This document shows, one piece after another, positions 1 through 8,522 of a stretch of 63,765 nucleotides of DNA. Position numbers and translations under genes: made by a program. Positions within the stretch are counted from its first letter, which is position 1; each line of letters starts with the position of its first letter. The notes under the pieces are model-generated. The model was not told the origin of the DNA. It searched no databases and saw only the letters and a program-made list of their open reading frames with translations. Source of the DNA: CAZMCT01 sp964564785 (lineage in GTDB: Bacteria; Planctomycetota; Phycisphaerae; UBA1845; Fen-1342); assembly GCA_964564785.1 (NCBI GenBank), contig CAZMCT010000006.1, forward strand, positions 1 through 63,765. Direction: 5' to 3'.

Positions 1-17
1 CGCGCCCCCGCCCCCCC

Positions 18-63
18 GACCTGCTACCCCCCGACCCGCTACCCCCCCGCGACCTGCTACCCC
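18..63. repeat. short tandem repeat at window edge
   Basis: Three imperfect copies of a unit reading GACCTGCTACCCCC (the middle copy has GACCCGCTA) follow one another just downstream of the FHA gene. The surrounding bases are almost pure C runs. The array is cut by the window edge, so its true length is unknown. I see no coding potential in it. Confidence 0.5.
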
Positions 64-76
64 ACGTGCAACGTCC

Positions 77-1420
77 CTACGCGCTCGGCGTACGCCGGCC
101 GGTCGAAGGATTGGGGGAGGCCGCGAACGGCCGCAATACCGGCGCCGGCGCGGGCAACCCCGACACGGCCGGTGGACACGGCGCGGCGTCGCGCAGCCGT
201 TGCAACGCCGACTCACGCATCGCGTGCCAGTTGTCGAGATCCGCCAGCACGGCCGCCACCGCCTCTTCGTGCGCCAGGGCCCATGCCAGCCGGTCCTGTG
301 CTTCGGCCGCGAGACGCTCGACCTCGGCCGCCCGCCGATCCACTCGCTGCGACTCCGCTTCGAGTCGCGCCGCCTCCTGGTCGAGCTCCGCGGCCCGCTG
401 CTCCGCGCCGCGCTTCATTGCCTCGAGCTCGGCTGCCCAGCGTTGGAGATCGGCCGTTCGCCGGTCGAGTTCTTGCGAGCGGGCCTCGTTACAGTGTGCT
501 TCGGCGGCCAGTTCAGCAGCCCGGTGGTCGAGTTCGGCCGCGCGCCGAGCCAACGCGTCGCGCTCGCGAACGAGGTCTGCCATTAGCGCCTGAACTAGTT
601 CGGTGCCGGCCACCGAGCTTGCGACGCACCGGTCATCGAACCCGTTCACCACGACCGACGGCGACGCCGAGAAGGTCAGCGGAACCGCAGCCGGCGGGCT
701 ACCGGGGACACTCGCCGGTCGCGCCGCGCTTTGCGGCGGTGCCGCATCGACCGGCGCTTTCCAACTGACCACCAGTCGTTCGCCGCCGATGCACACGCGG
801 TCCCCGTTCTGGAGTCGCGCCAGCGAGCACCGAGCGTCGTTGACGAACGTCCCCGAGCGGCTGCCGAGGTCGTAGAGCGTGGGCCGGCCGTCGAGCGCGA
901 AGAGCAGCGCGTGCACGTACGAGACGTCGGGCGTATCGAGCACGAGGTCGCTCGTGCCGCGGCGCCCGATGATGATGGTGCCCAGCGCCAGATCGAACGT
1001 GTGCGCCCCAAGCTGAATCGGGACTGCCTTTGACGCGGTGATTTCCGGCGCGCCGCCCAGCACCTCGACGGACAGCTCACGGCTGCCGATCTTCAGCCGG
1101 TCACCCGATTTGAGCTGCGCCTCACGGATTGGCCGTCCGTTCAGCAGCGTTCCGGTCCGGCTGCACAGGTCGCGCACGACGAATGCGCGACCTGTATTCA
1201 CGATGGCACAGTGAACTTTGGAGACGTCCGGCGCGTGCAAAGACAGGTGGCAGTCCCGGCGACTGCCGATCAGTGTGACGGGTTCCAGTGTGTCGGAGTG
1301 CGCGACTTGCGCCGTGCCGCAGACCGCCAGCCGAACCACCGAGCCGGCCGGTGGAGCGGAAGGCTGGCCGTGCATGATGGAGAGTGAGCACGATTCGACC
1401 ATGGCGGATTCACCTGTCAT
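77..1420 (-). CDS. tandem FHA-domain protein with long coiled coil
   Basis: A 447-residue protein with no signal peptide, so probably cytoplasmic. Two forkhead-associated domains lie at about residues 28-120 and 135-220. Each carries the FHA hallmarks: an IGSRRDC or IGRRGTS strand, a VSKVHC or VSYVHA segment and an LNGRP or VNDAR loop. FHA domains bind phosphothreonine peptides. A Pro/Ala-rich linker follows, and residues about 270-395 are a heptad-rich Ala/Glu/Arg coiled coil. The tail is Pro-rich. No enzyme domain is present, so it is probably an adaptor that reads kinase output; no Ser/Thr kinase gene is in the window. The ATG at 1420 is used; an ATG six codons later is also possible. It is divergent from tRNA-Val. 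Confidence 0.85.
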   Translation of the reverse strand: MTGESAMVESCSLSIMHGQPSAPPAGSVVRLAVCGTAQVAHSDTLEPVTLIGSRRDCHLSLHAPDVSKVHCAIVNTGRAFVVRDLCSRTGTLLNGRPIREAQLKSGDRLKIGSRELSVEVLGGAPEITASKAVPIQLGAHTFDLALGTIIIGRRGTSDLVLDTPDVSYVHALLFALDGRPTLYDLGSRSGTFVNDARCSLARLQNGDRVCIGGERLVVSWKAPVDAAPPQSAARPASVPGSPPAAVPLTFSASPSVVVNGFDDRCVASSVAGTELVQALMADLVRERDALARRAAELDHRAAELAAEAHCNEARSQELDRRTADLQRWAAELEAMKRGAEQRAAELDQEAARLEAESQRVDRRAAEVERLAAEAQDRLAWALAHEEAVAAVLADLDNWHAMRESALQRLRDAAPCPPAVSGLPAPAPVLRPFAASPNPSTGRRTPSA

Positions 1421-1524
1421 CTCGGCTGCCGCACTCCCTTCTCCAATAGTTCATAAACTTGGGAAAAAGGGCAAAGTTGACGTATGCGTGAGTCCGAATC
1501 GGCCCCTGCGCGTCCGAGTCACCC

Positions 1525-1556
1525 TTGACACGTGGGCTGGCGGCGGCCACTATAAA
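1525..1556 (+). promoter_or_regulatory. candidate promoter of tRNA-Val
   Basis: A perfect TTGACA (1525-1530) and a TATAAA (1551-1556) lie upstream of the tRNA, whose 5' end is 26 nt beyond the second box. The spacer is 20 nt, longer than the usual 16-18, so the pairing of these two boxes is uncertain. Confidence 0.5.
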
Positions 1557-1581
1557 TCGATGGCCGGTGCCTCCGAGTCCC

Positions 1582-1655
1582 GGGCGATTAGCTCAGTTGG
1601 CTAGAGCGCGTGCTCGACATGCACGAGGTCACTGGTTCGAGCCCAGTATCGCCCA
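1582..1655 (+). tRNA. tRNA-Val, anticodon GAC
   Basis: A 74-nt cloverleaf can be folded by eye. The acceptor stem is GGGCGAT pairing with ATCGCCC, the D arm has GCTC/GAGC, and the anticodon stem is CGTGC/GCACG around the loop TCGACAT (anticodon GAC, reading GUC valine codons). The T arm is ACTGG TTCGAGC CCAGT and the discriminator base is A. The 3' CCA is not encoded, so it must be added after transcription. The gene stands alone between two minus-strand genes. Confidence 0.95.
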
Positions 1656-2109
1656 ATGCAAATCTCTTATTTACATATATTTACGACTAATCCCCCGCCA
1701 TCTTCGGAACACGAAGCGCCTGCTTCCGGTCCGAAAAAAACGGGCCGAGCCACACGTGCCCGACCCGCAAGGGAAAGAAGTACGCGTAATATAGCAACCC
1801 CTCCCGGTCGTGTAAAGAACTCTTCCGATAAAACCCGCACGTTGGACCGGGAGCGCTCACATATTCTCGGCCCTCCGTCCTGACTGCTGCGGACGGACGC
1901 CCCATGCAACCCACAATGACTGCTACCGGACTTCGACCACTTGCGCCATTGCACACCTGCGACCCCCATGCTGTCATGACGAGGCGACGAATCCGAGACT
2001 GGGGCTACAGGACGCTCGCGCACCGCCAGGAGCGGGGGGCAGTGGAATCAAGTGGTGGCACTGACGTGTCCCGCCCGTCGGGTGCGGTACGTATGCGCCC
2101 CGTCGCGCT
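1656..2109. other. gene-free stretch after tRNA-Val
   Basis: Apart from a minus-strand terminator at 1734-1762 I see nothing firm here. Short open frames exist on both strands but lack a recognisable product and a good ribosome-binding site. The first 50 bases after the tRNA are AT-rich compared with the rest of the window. Confidence 0.5.
1734..1762 (-). terminator. Rho-independent terminator (minus strand)
   Basis: Read on the minus strand, a CGGGC/GCCCG stem enclosing a 12-nt loop is followed at once by seven T residues. It faces transcription arriving from the isomerase gene that ends at 2110, so it probably closes the operon that starts with the large TPR gene. Confidence 0.7.
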
Positions 2110-3108
2110 CTATCCCAACCCCGCATCCAGCAGGTCCATCAGACGCAGCAGCCCCACCGGCTGGCCGGACTCGTTCGTCACGACCAGGCTCGTGATCTGC
2201 GCGGCGCGCATGATCCGCAGGCAGTCGACCGCGAGGTGGTCACCTCGAATCGTCGAGATTGGGACCGGCGGCGAGGCGGAGGGCCGGCGGCTTTTCTCGT
2301 AGGCCATCCGGGCGTTCAGGCTGCGGGGGTTCTCGACCCGCTCGAAAATCCGCCGCAAGTCGCCGTCGGTGAACGTGCCGAGCAGCCGCTGGTCGCGCTC
2401 GAGGATCAACGCCAGGCCAAGCCGCTTGCGTGTCATCTCGACGATCAGGTCCTTGAAGGGTTCGTCGGCTTGCACCAGCGGCAGATCGGCTCCCGAGTGC
2501 ATCAGGTCGCGAGCGCGCAGCAACAGCCGTCGGCCGAGCGCGCCTTCCGGGTGATACTGGGCGAAGTCCGCGGCCTGAAAGCCGCGCTTGTGCAGCAGGG
2601 CCATGGCAAGGGCGTCGCCGGCCGCAAGCATCATCACGCAGCTCGTCGTGGGCGCCAGCGCCAACGGCCCCGCCTCGGGCACGTCCGGCAGCAAGAGCAC
2701 GTGCCGGCAGAGCTCCGCCAGGCGGCAGTCGCGGCCCTGCGTGATGCCGATCACCGGCCCGCCCAGGCGGCGGAAGTGCGCCACGAAGCGCAGCATCTCC
2801 TCGGTGTTGCCGCTACGCGACAGCGCAATCAGACACTGCCGCTCGGTCACGATTCCCAGGTCACCGTGCAGCGCTTCCACCGGGTGCATGAACACCGCGG
2901 GCGTGCCGGTGCTGGTCAGCGAGGCCGCGATCTTGGCCGCGATGTTCCCGCTCTTGCCCAGTCCGCTCACGAGAATCGGCGGGCTCGAGCTGACGATCGT
3001 CTCGAGGACGTCCTCGAATCCCGGGTCGAAGCTCTCGCTCGACACGCGGCGCAGGGCCTCGGCCTCCTCGGCCACCACTTGCCGGGCAATCTCCAGTGGC
3101 GTCTTCAC
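2110..3108 (-). CDS. kdsD: arabinose-5-phosphate isomerase family protein (SIS + CBS)
   Basis: A KpsF/GutQ-type sugar isomerase. The family converts ribulose-5-phosphate to arabinose-5-phosphate, the first step to KDO. About 332 residues: an SIS domain at about 35-170 (VSGLGKSGNIA and ALSRSGNTEEM are the sugar-phosphate loops, with a HGDLG segment between them), then two CBS repeats (about 205-325) opening with the typical RARDLMHSG. The length matches the family. The GTG at 3108 is chosen because AAGGAG sits six bases upstream and because it overlaps the stop of the preceding TPR gene as GTGA, implying translational coupling. Residues further upstream in this frame do not resemble the family. 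The exact sugar substrate is inferred; GutQ-like or other SIS-CBS roles are possible. Confidence 0.88.
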   Translation of the reverse strand: MKTPLEIARQVVAEEAEALRRVSSESFDPGFEDVLETIVSSSPPILVSGLGKSGNIAAKIAASLTSTGTPAVFMHPVEALHGDLGIVTERQCLIALSRSGNTEEMLRFVAHFRRLGGPVIGITQGRDCRLAELCRHVLLLPDVPEAGPLALAPTTSCVMMLAAGDALAMALLHKRGFQAADFAQYHPEGALGRRLLLRARDLMHSGADLPLVQADEPFKDLIVEMTRKRLGLALILERDQRLLGTFTDGDLRRIFERVENPRSLNARMAYEKSRRPSASPPVPISTIRGDHLAVDCLRIMRAAQITSLVVTNESGQPVGLLRLMDLLDAGLG

Positions 3109-6100
3109 GGCGACTCCTTGCGCGAATCGGCCGCGCTGCGCGCCACCGTCGGCTGCGCACCGCGCTCCAGCGCCGTCAGCTTGTTGCGGACGCTCGCCCG
3201 CAGCGCCAAGTTCCGCGCGCTGGGCCGCTCTGAATCCGCCTCTTCCAGCAGCTTCTCGGCCGTCTGCCACGCCGCGGCGGCCGCGGCCCGGTCACCGCTG
3301 CGCCAGGCGGCGTCCCCGAGATGATCATGCACGGTCGCGTCGTGCCCGCCGACCAGTCGGACGGCCCGGGCCAACTGCTCCCGGGCGGCGGCGAAATCGC
3401 CCGCCTGATAGTGCGCCCAGCCGAGACTGTCGAGAAACGCGGCGTTCAACGGCTCGGCGGCCACCGCCCGACGGATCATCTTCGTTGCCTCCGCCAGCCG
3501 TTCGCCACGCTCGACCCACGTGTACCCCAGGTCGTTGTTCAGCCCCGGATCGTGCGGGTCCATCTTCAGCAGGTCCTCGAGCACCGGAACCTGGGCGTCG
3601 GTGTCGTCGGTCTGGCTCAGCGCGATGCGCTTCAACTCGAGCGCCAGCCGCCGGGCCCGCGGGTCGCTCTCGCCCGCGGCCACGAGCCACCGCTCGCAAT
3701 ACTCGAGGGCTTGCGCGGCCCGGTCGGCGTTCAGCAGGAGCAGAACGAGCTGCTGCTGGACCTGCTGACGGGCCTCCGGGCTCTCCCGGATGAAGGCCTC
3801 GCCCAGCAGCGCGTTCAGGTCCTGCACGGCTTCGTCCAGGTCCCCGCCGGCCGCGTGCGCCCGCGCCCGCCACAGCAGCGCCCGAACAACTTCCTCCGGC
3901 GTCTTGGGCACCAGTTGTGCGATCAGTTCCAGCGCCGCGGCCCCCTGCTCCGAAGCCAGCAGCACCTGAACCAGCCACTCCTGGAGCTTGGGTTGGCCCG
4001 GCTGCTCGGCCAGCCACGCCCGCAGCGCCCGCTCCGCACTGGCGTACTCCGCCGCTTGCAGGCACACCTCGACGTACTCCTGCCGCGCCTGGAACAGGGC
4101 GCTGATCGCGGTCCCCAGCTCGCGCTTGGCATACTCGGCCTGGGCCTGCGCGGTCGGATCCATGCCGCCGCGGGCCGCAGCCGTCGCGCTTTCGAAACGC
4201 TGCCGGGCCTCGTCGAACCGGGCGGTCACCGGCTCCAGTCGCCGGGCCGCCAGGCGCTCGGCCTCGGCGCCGCGCCCGGCCGCAATCAGCAACCGCAGCC
4301 GTTGCCGCTGGCTGACCGCGCTGTCCGGATCGACCTCCAGCCAGCCGTCGACCAGATTCAGCGCCGCGTCGTAGTCACCGAACGGGACATAGGTCCCAAG
4401 CAGCAATTCGCGGAGCTCATCCTGCTGCTGGGGCGTGTTGTCCAAAGCGAGCAGCCACTCGAGCGTGCGGCGGGCCTCCTCCAGGCGGAAGTCGGCCAGG
4501 TAGGCGTTGGCGAGATCCATCAGCGCCTCGCGCCTTCGCGGGTAGCGTTCCACAAGCTCCTCGAGCACGGCGATCGCCCGCGCGTAGTCCAGCCGCGCGG
4601 CGTGAACCGCAGCGGCGATTTTCGGAAGCCGCGGTTCGGCCGGGGCCCGGCCCGCGATCTGTTCCAGCACCGCCGCGGCCTCGTCGTGTCGGCCGTTGAG
4701 GTACAGACCCGAAGCCAGTTTCAGGCCGGTCGTGATATCCCCCGGATGCTCGGCGAACTGCCGTTGGAGTTCCTCCAGGTGCTCCGCCTGCATCGGCGCC
4801 GACGCGAAGCGCAGTGTCGTGCGCACCCGTCGCAGGACGTCCTCCGGCAGATTGGTCCCCTCCGCTTCCTTGAGCGTCGCGCGGGCGATGTCGAGCTTTC
4901 CCCCCCCCAGGTAGCTGTCGACCAGGTCCTCGAGCACCTCTCCGTTTCCGGGATCCGCCGACCACGCCTGCTGAAGATAGCGCTGCGCCGCGAGCAGGTT
5001 CCCCGTTCGGGCATAGTGCCGGGCCAGCGCCAGCAGCAGCGCCGCGCTGTGCGGGTCGGCGTCGACCGCGGCCTTGTACGCCGCCTCCGCTTCCGCGTGC
5101 CGATCCAGCCCGCTCAGCGCCTCGGCCCGGATCGCGTGCGCCGCGGCCATTTGCGGCGAGATGTCCAGCGCCGCCGTCGCGTGCTCCAAAGCCGGCTCCC
5201 ACCGGTATTCGGCCAGCAGCGCGCGGCCCCATGCAACATGCGGCAGCGCGAGGTCCGGCCGGTCCGCGACCGCGTCCGCGAGCAGCCGGTCGGCCAGCTC
5301 GGTCTGCCCCGCCGCCGCGGCCGTCACGCCCAACACGGTGTCGGTCGCGAAATCTCGGTCCGGCCGCGCGCGGAAATCCTGCACAAGGCGCAGGAACTCG
5401 CCGGTCGCCGTCAGAGTCCGCGTCCAGGCGGCCAGCCGTGCGCTGGGGACCTCGGCGTCCGCTGCATTCTGCCGGACAAAGTGGATCAGCGTCTCGAGCG
5501 CGCCGCCCAGATCGCCGCTTTGCCGCAGCGCCGCCGCCAGGCCCCAGGCCGTGTCGGCGGACGCGGGCTGCGCTGCGCACAGGGCCCGCCACAGCCGGAC
5601 GGAACGCGCCGGCTCGCCCGCCTCGTCCAGTTGCCGCGCCAACGCGAGGGCCATTCTCGTATCCACCCCCTGCGCGACGGCCGCGGCCAGTTCATCGACC
5701 CAAGCGTCCAACTGTCCCGAGGCGCGCCCGGCCTCGAGCGTCAACGACAGCAGGAGCCCCACCGGCCGCTCGGCCGACGATGACTGGGCGCTGCGCGCCC
5801 GGCAGAACTCGAAGGCCCGCGCGGCCTGTCCGGCATCGAGCAGGGTCCGAACGTACAGCCGCGCCAGGTACGGCTCGTCCGCCCGGCTGACCAGCGCTTG
5901 TTCGGCCGCCTGTACGAGTTCGTCGGTGAGTTCGAGCTTGCGAAGCAGCTCGAGCCGCCGCTCTATCGCGCCGTACGGCTGCTCCTTCAGGATCACGGCG
6001 ACGGCCGGCGTGTCGCGCTGGTCCGGGTGGGTCTCATAAATAATGCGGTCGAATTCCGCCAGCGCTTGAGCCGCCGCGAGCGTGTAGCCCTCTTCGGCCA

Positions 6101-6641
6101 ACACCTGCCCCAGCTCGTACAGCGCCACCGTCACCTGGGGATCGACCGACGCCGCGAGCGCGGCGCGCCGCAGGTGTGAGATCGCGGCTTCCGGCCGCCG
6201 CTGCGCGCGATGCAGCCGGCCGAGCAGCAGGTGGACATCGGCCGTACCGGGCCGCAGGGCGTCGGCCCGCTCGGCGCTGATGCGCGCCAGACCTGTGCGG
6301 CCGAGCGCCTGCTGGGTACGCGCCAGCAGCAGCACAAGCTCGAACGGGGGCGCGGCGGACTGAGCGAGCGCGGCGTCGAGTTCGAGCACGGCCTGGCCCG
6401 GCTTGCCCTCCGCCAGGAGTGCCTCGGCCTTCGCGCCGCGTTCGGCGACGTCGGGCTGATCGGCCAGTGCCGGGGGCGGCTCCGCGGGTGACGCTGCGAC
6501 CGCAGCGGGAGGAATCTCGGCCAGCGGCAGCCGGCCGCGCTCGGCGCCGGGTGGCGCAGCCGCAGCGCGCAGGCCGGCGAGCGACAGGGCGGCGACCCAC
6601 GTGGCCAGCAGCGCAATCCGAAGGTTCTGGCGCAGCTTCAC
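3105..6641 (-). CDS. large exported TPR-repeat protein
   Basis: About 1178 residues. The N-terminus has a signal peptide or membrane anchor (VKLRQNLRIALLATWVAALSLAG, then Ala-rich), so the repeat region is outside the cytoplasm. The remainder is a long solenoid of TPR motifs from about residue 75 to 1150, with recurring A-L-x-L-G-R and LDxxPxxAxALNDLGY-type helices; the clearest sit near the C-terminus (PGLNNDLGYTWVERGE and AAFLDSLGWAHYQAGDF). TPR arrays bind proteins; no enzymatic domain is seen. The GTG at 6641 has AGGAG upstream and gives the best signal sequence; a TTG eight codons earlier is the alternative. The stop overlaps the isomerase start, so the two genes are co-translated. Partner and function are unknown. 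Confidence 0.85.
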   Translation of the reverse strand: MKLRQNLRIALLATWVAALSLAGLRAAAAPPGAERGRLPLAEIPPAAVAASPAEPPPALADQPDVAERGAKAEALLAEGKPGQAVLELDAALAQSAAPPFELVLLLARTQQALGRTGLARISAERADALRPGTADVHLLLGRLHRAQRRPEAAISHLRRAALAASVDPQVTVALYELGQVLAEEGYTLAAAQALAEFDRIIYETHPDQRDTPAVAVILKEQPYGAIERRLELLRKLELTDELVQAAEQALVSRADEPYLARLYVRTLLDAGQAARAFEFCRARSAQSSSAERPVGLLLSLTLEAGRASGQLDAWVDELAAAVAQGVDTRMALALARQLDEAGEPARSVRLWRALCAAQPASADTAWGLAAALRQSGDLGGALETLIHFVRQNAADAEVPSARLAAWTRTLTATGEFLRLVQDFRARPDRDFATDTVLGVTAAAAGQTELADRLLADAVADRPDLALPHVAWGRALLAEYRWEPALEHATAALDISPQMAAAHAIRAEALSGLDRHAEAEAAYKAAVDADPHSAALLLALARHYARTGNLLAAQRYLQQAWSADPGNGEVLEDLVDSYLGGGKLDIARATLKEAEGTNLPEDVLRRVRTTLRFASAPMQAEHLEELQRQFAEHPGDITTGLKLASGLYLNGRHDEAAAVLEQIAGRAPAEPRLPKIAAAVHAARLDYARAIAVLEELVERYPRRREALMDLANAYLADFRLEEARRTLEWLLALDNTPQQQDELRELLLGTYVPFGDYDAALNLVDGWLEVDPDSAVSQRQRLRLLIAAGRGAEAERLAARRLEPVTARFDEARQRFESATAAARGGMDPTAQAQAEYAKRELGTAISALFQARQEYVEVCLQAAEYASAERALRAWLAEQPGQPKLQEWLVQVLLASEQGAAALELIAQLVPKTPEEVVRALLWRARAHAAGGDLDEAVQDLNALLGEAFIRESPEARQQVQQQLVLLLLNADRAAQALEYCERWLVAAGESDPRARRLALELKRIALSQTDDTDAQVPVLEDLLKMDPHDPGLNNDLGYTWVERGERLAEATKMIRRAVAAEPLNAAFLDSLGWAHYQAGDFAAAREQLARAVRLVGGHDATVHDHLGDAAWRSGDRAAAAAAWQTAEKLLEEADSERPSARNLALRASVRNKLTALERGAQPTVARSAADSRKESP

Positions 6642-6718
6642 GGCGATCTCCTGGGCGGCGAGCAAGCGGACATCTTAACGCTGGTGTGTAGCCGTGCGAA
6701 CCGGGGAACGCAGGCTGC

Positions 6719-7693
6719 TCATCCGCCAGTCTTGCGCGACGCGGCCGATCGGGAGCTCAAGCGTTCGGGCTTGCGGGCGGCGGACTTTGAAGGACGGCTC
6801 TTGTCGGTTGCGCCGGTGCGTGCAGAACGCGCGGCGCGGTCATCGGCGGCGGAGCGCGCGGCCGGCTTGTCGCGTTTGGCAGGGGAGACTTTCTTCCCGG
6901 CGGTGGCGGTGGGTTTTCCGCGCTCGGGTGGTTTGCGTGGGGCGGCCGGCGCGGCGGGTTCCGGGACTGCGGCCACGTTCTCGTCGGCGAGCTCGAGGCT
7001 GGCCGAGACCATCTGGAGCATATTGCGCGAGGTGCGGTCGGGCGGCACGCTCTGGATGCGAGCGACCTCGCGGCGGCGCACAGCGCCGCCGAGCTCGACC
7101 CAGGCGTGCTTCTTCAGCATGGCGTAGAACTCGAGCGCCTCGCCCTCGGGGATTTGTCGTTCGAGGAATTGCTGGGCTTCGGCCAGCGGGCAACGGGCAT
7201 CGACAATCCCCTCTTGACGGGCCGAGGCCCACATGGCCTCGTCGAGAGGCACGGCGTGGTTGCGCAGCCCGAGGAGCTGCACCCGCGCCCGGGTGTAGGG
7301 CTCGAGCCCGTCGAGCTTGTCCAGTACGGCCTGCGATTCGCGGCGTGAGAGGCCCGCGAGACGGTTGAGCGAGATCGCGTGCTCGAGGGCGAAAACCGCG
7401 TTGAGTGCCCGGCTGATGTCCTCGCACTTCAGGCGGGCGTCGGGGAAGTCGTGGAGGACGTGCGAGAGCTCCAGCGGGGGGATGACGCGCAGCTCGTTGT
7501 AGTCCACCACCATGGCGCGCAGCCGTTCGAGTCCCTCGCTGGCCCGCGCCTCGGGTGTATCCCGCGAGAGAATTCCGAGAATGAGCTGCGTAATCGGGTC
7601 GGTCACCGCCGGCAGGCTGATCTTGCCCAGCCGGGAGCGCAGCCCGCTGACGAACTGCTTCAACCGTTTGGCACACTCGGTCGCACCCCGCAT
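6719..7693 (-). CDS. endonuclease III-like (HhH-GPD fold) protein lacking catalytic lysine
   Basis: 324 residues. Residues about 30-215 resemble the helix-hairpin-helix glycosylase fold: an ITQLILGILSRDTP helix as in Nth, then at 127-151 a segment that aligns without gaps to the E. coli Nth hairpin and active site. In that alignment the catalytic Lys position is Tyr133 (LDGLEPYT), while the catalytic Asp is kept as Asp151. The four-cysteine iron-sulphur loop is absent. Residues about 245-324 are a Lys/Arg/Ala/Pro-rich basic tail like a histone H1 tail, suited to binding nucleic acid. The start ATG lies 3 nt after the rbfA stop, with AGGAGG upstream, so it is the last gene of the infB operon. 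The fold assignment rests on motif comparison by eye; activity is doubtful. Confidence 0.65.
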   Translation of the reverse strand: MRGATECAKRLKQFVSGLRSRLGKISLPAVTDPITQLILGILSRDTPEARASEGLERLRAMVVDYNELRVIPPLELSHVLHDFPDARLKCEDISRALNAVFALEHAISLNRLAGLSRRESQAVLDKLDGLEPYTRARVQLLGLRNHAVPLDEAMWASARQEGIVDARCPLAEAQQFLERQIPEGEALEFYAMLKKHAWVELGGAVRRREVARIQSVPPDRTSRNMLQMVSASLELADENVAAVPEPAAPAAPRKPPERGKPTATAGKKVSPAKRDKPAARSAADDRAARSARTGATDKSRPSKSAARKPERLSSRSAASRKTGG

Positions 7694-7696
7694 CGT

Positions 7697-8167
7697 CTAC
7701 GCATCCTCCTGGGCGGCCGGCCGGCGCGGTTCGCCGGCGGTTTCGGGCCCCCGCTCCGGTCCGGGCGCCTCGTCCCCGTCGGTGCTCGGGTCGTCGTCCC
7801 GCTCCCACTCCGGCTTCTGACCCAGTTCGCGCATCGCCTGGTCGATGGCCGCCACGGTCTCGAAGCCGCGCCGCACCGAGTCGTCGAGGTGAAACGCGAG
7901 CTGCGGCAGCTTGCGCACGGACAGCTCGGGTGCAATCTCCCTTCGCAACATGCCGGCGGCGCTGCGCAGCGCGTCGAGGGCCAGCTTCCGCCGGGTCGCG
8001 TCCGCCATCACGCTCACGTATACGCGGGCGACCGAGAGGTCCTCGCTCACGGTGACGCGCGTGATCGAGGTGATCAACGGAACACGCGGATCGTGCAGCC
8101 GGTTCCGAATGGCCAGCGCCAGCAGGTTCCGCATCAGACTGCCGAGTTTCTCGGTTCTGCGCGACAC
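7697..8167 (-). CDS. rbfA: ribosome-binding factor A
   Basis: A small KH-like 30S maturation factor. The core reads VSRRTEKLGSLMRNLLALAI, followed by DPRV, ITRVTVSEDLSVARVYVSV and the conserved helix RREIAPELSVRKLPQLAFHLDDS, which is diagnostic. About 156 residues in total; the last 35 or so are an acidic, Pro/Glu-rich extension beyond the usual 115-125 residues. The GTG at 8167 is favoured because the protein then begins at the family's normal SRRTEK; a GTG two codons earlier (8173) is equally readable. It follows DUF503 by 22 nt and lies downstream of infB, a standard bacterial arrangement. Confidence 0.92.
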   Translation of the reverse strand: MSRRTEKLGSLMRNLLALAIRNRLHDPRVPLITSITRVTVSEDLSVARVYVSVMADATRRKLALDALRSAAGMLRREIAPELSVRKLPQLAFHLDDSVRRGFETVAAIDQAMRELGQKPEWERDDDPSTDGDEAPGPERGPETAGEPRRPAAQEDA

Positions 8168-8189
8168 GGTCACTCTCGCCAGCGGCCCG

Positions 8190-8471
8190 CTACAGCAGCT
8201 CGATGTCGTAGTCCAGCAGCGAGGCATGCGGGTACGCCCGCAACTCGTCCACGATCCGCGCCAAAGCGCTCTGCACGAAGCGGCCCTCGTTCGCCACCAT
8301 GGCCACGCCGAAGGTCGCCGCCTGCCGGTGCTCCAGGTCGTCGACCTCCGCGATCGACACGTTGTGCCGCGCACTGAGCCGGTCCTTCAGGCTCTTCGTC
8401 ACCCGCCGCTTGTCCTTCAGCGTCCGGGCCTCGAACAGCCCCATCCGGAAGGTCAGCACGCCCACGACCAT
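8190..8471 (-). CDS. DUF503 family protein (YlxP-like)
   Basis: 93 residues and complete. The sequence starts MVVGVLTFRMGLFEARTLKD and contains KRRVTKSLKDRLSARHNVSIAEVDDLEHRQ, the DUF503 signature (a small ferredoxin-like fold). Family members nearly always sit between infB and rbfA, as here, and are thought to help ribosome assembly or RNA binding, but no precise activity is established. It lies 51 nt after the infB stop and 22 nt before rbfA, so it is co-transcribed. Confidence 0.9.
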   Translation of the reverse strand: MVVGVLTFRMGLFEARTLKDKRRVTKSLKDRLSARHNVSIAEVDDLEHRQAATFGVAMVANEGRFVQSALARIVDELRAYPHASLLDYDIELL

Positions 8472-8522
8472 CGCACGCGCGTCCGTGTCGCGGCCCTCGC
8501 TCGCTCGCTTGCCCAGGCCCGC

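Noticed and set aside
3321..5783. An 820-codon plus-strand open frame opposite the large TPR gene
   Set aside because: It lies antisense to a clear TPR protein with a coupled neighbour; its translation is Arg/Gln/Pro-rich without any motif. Long antisense frames are expected at this GC content.
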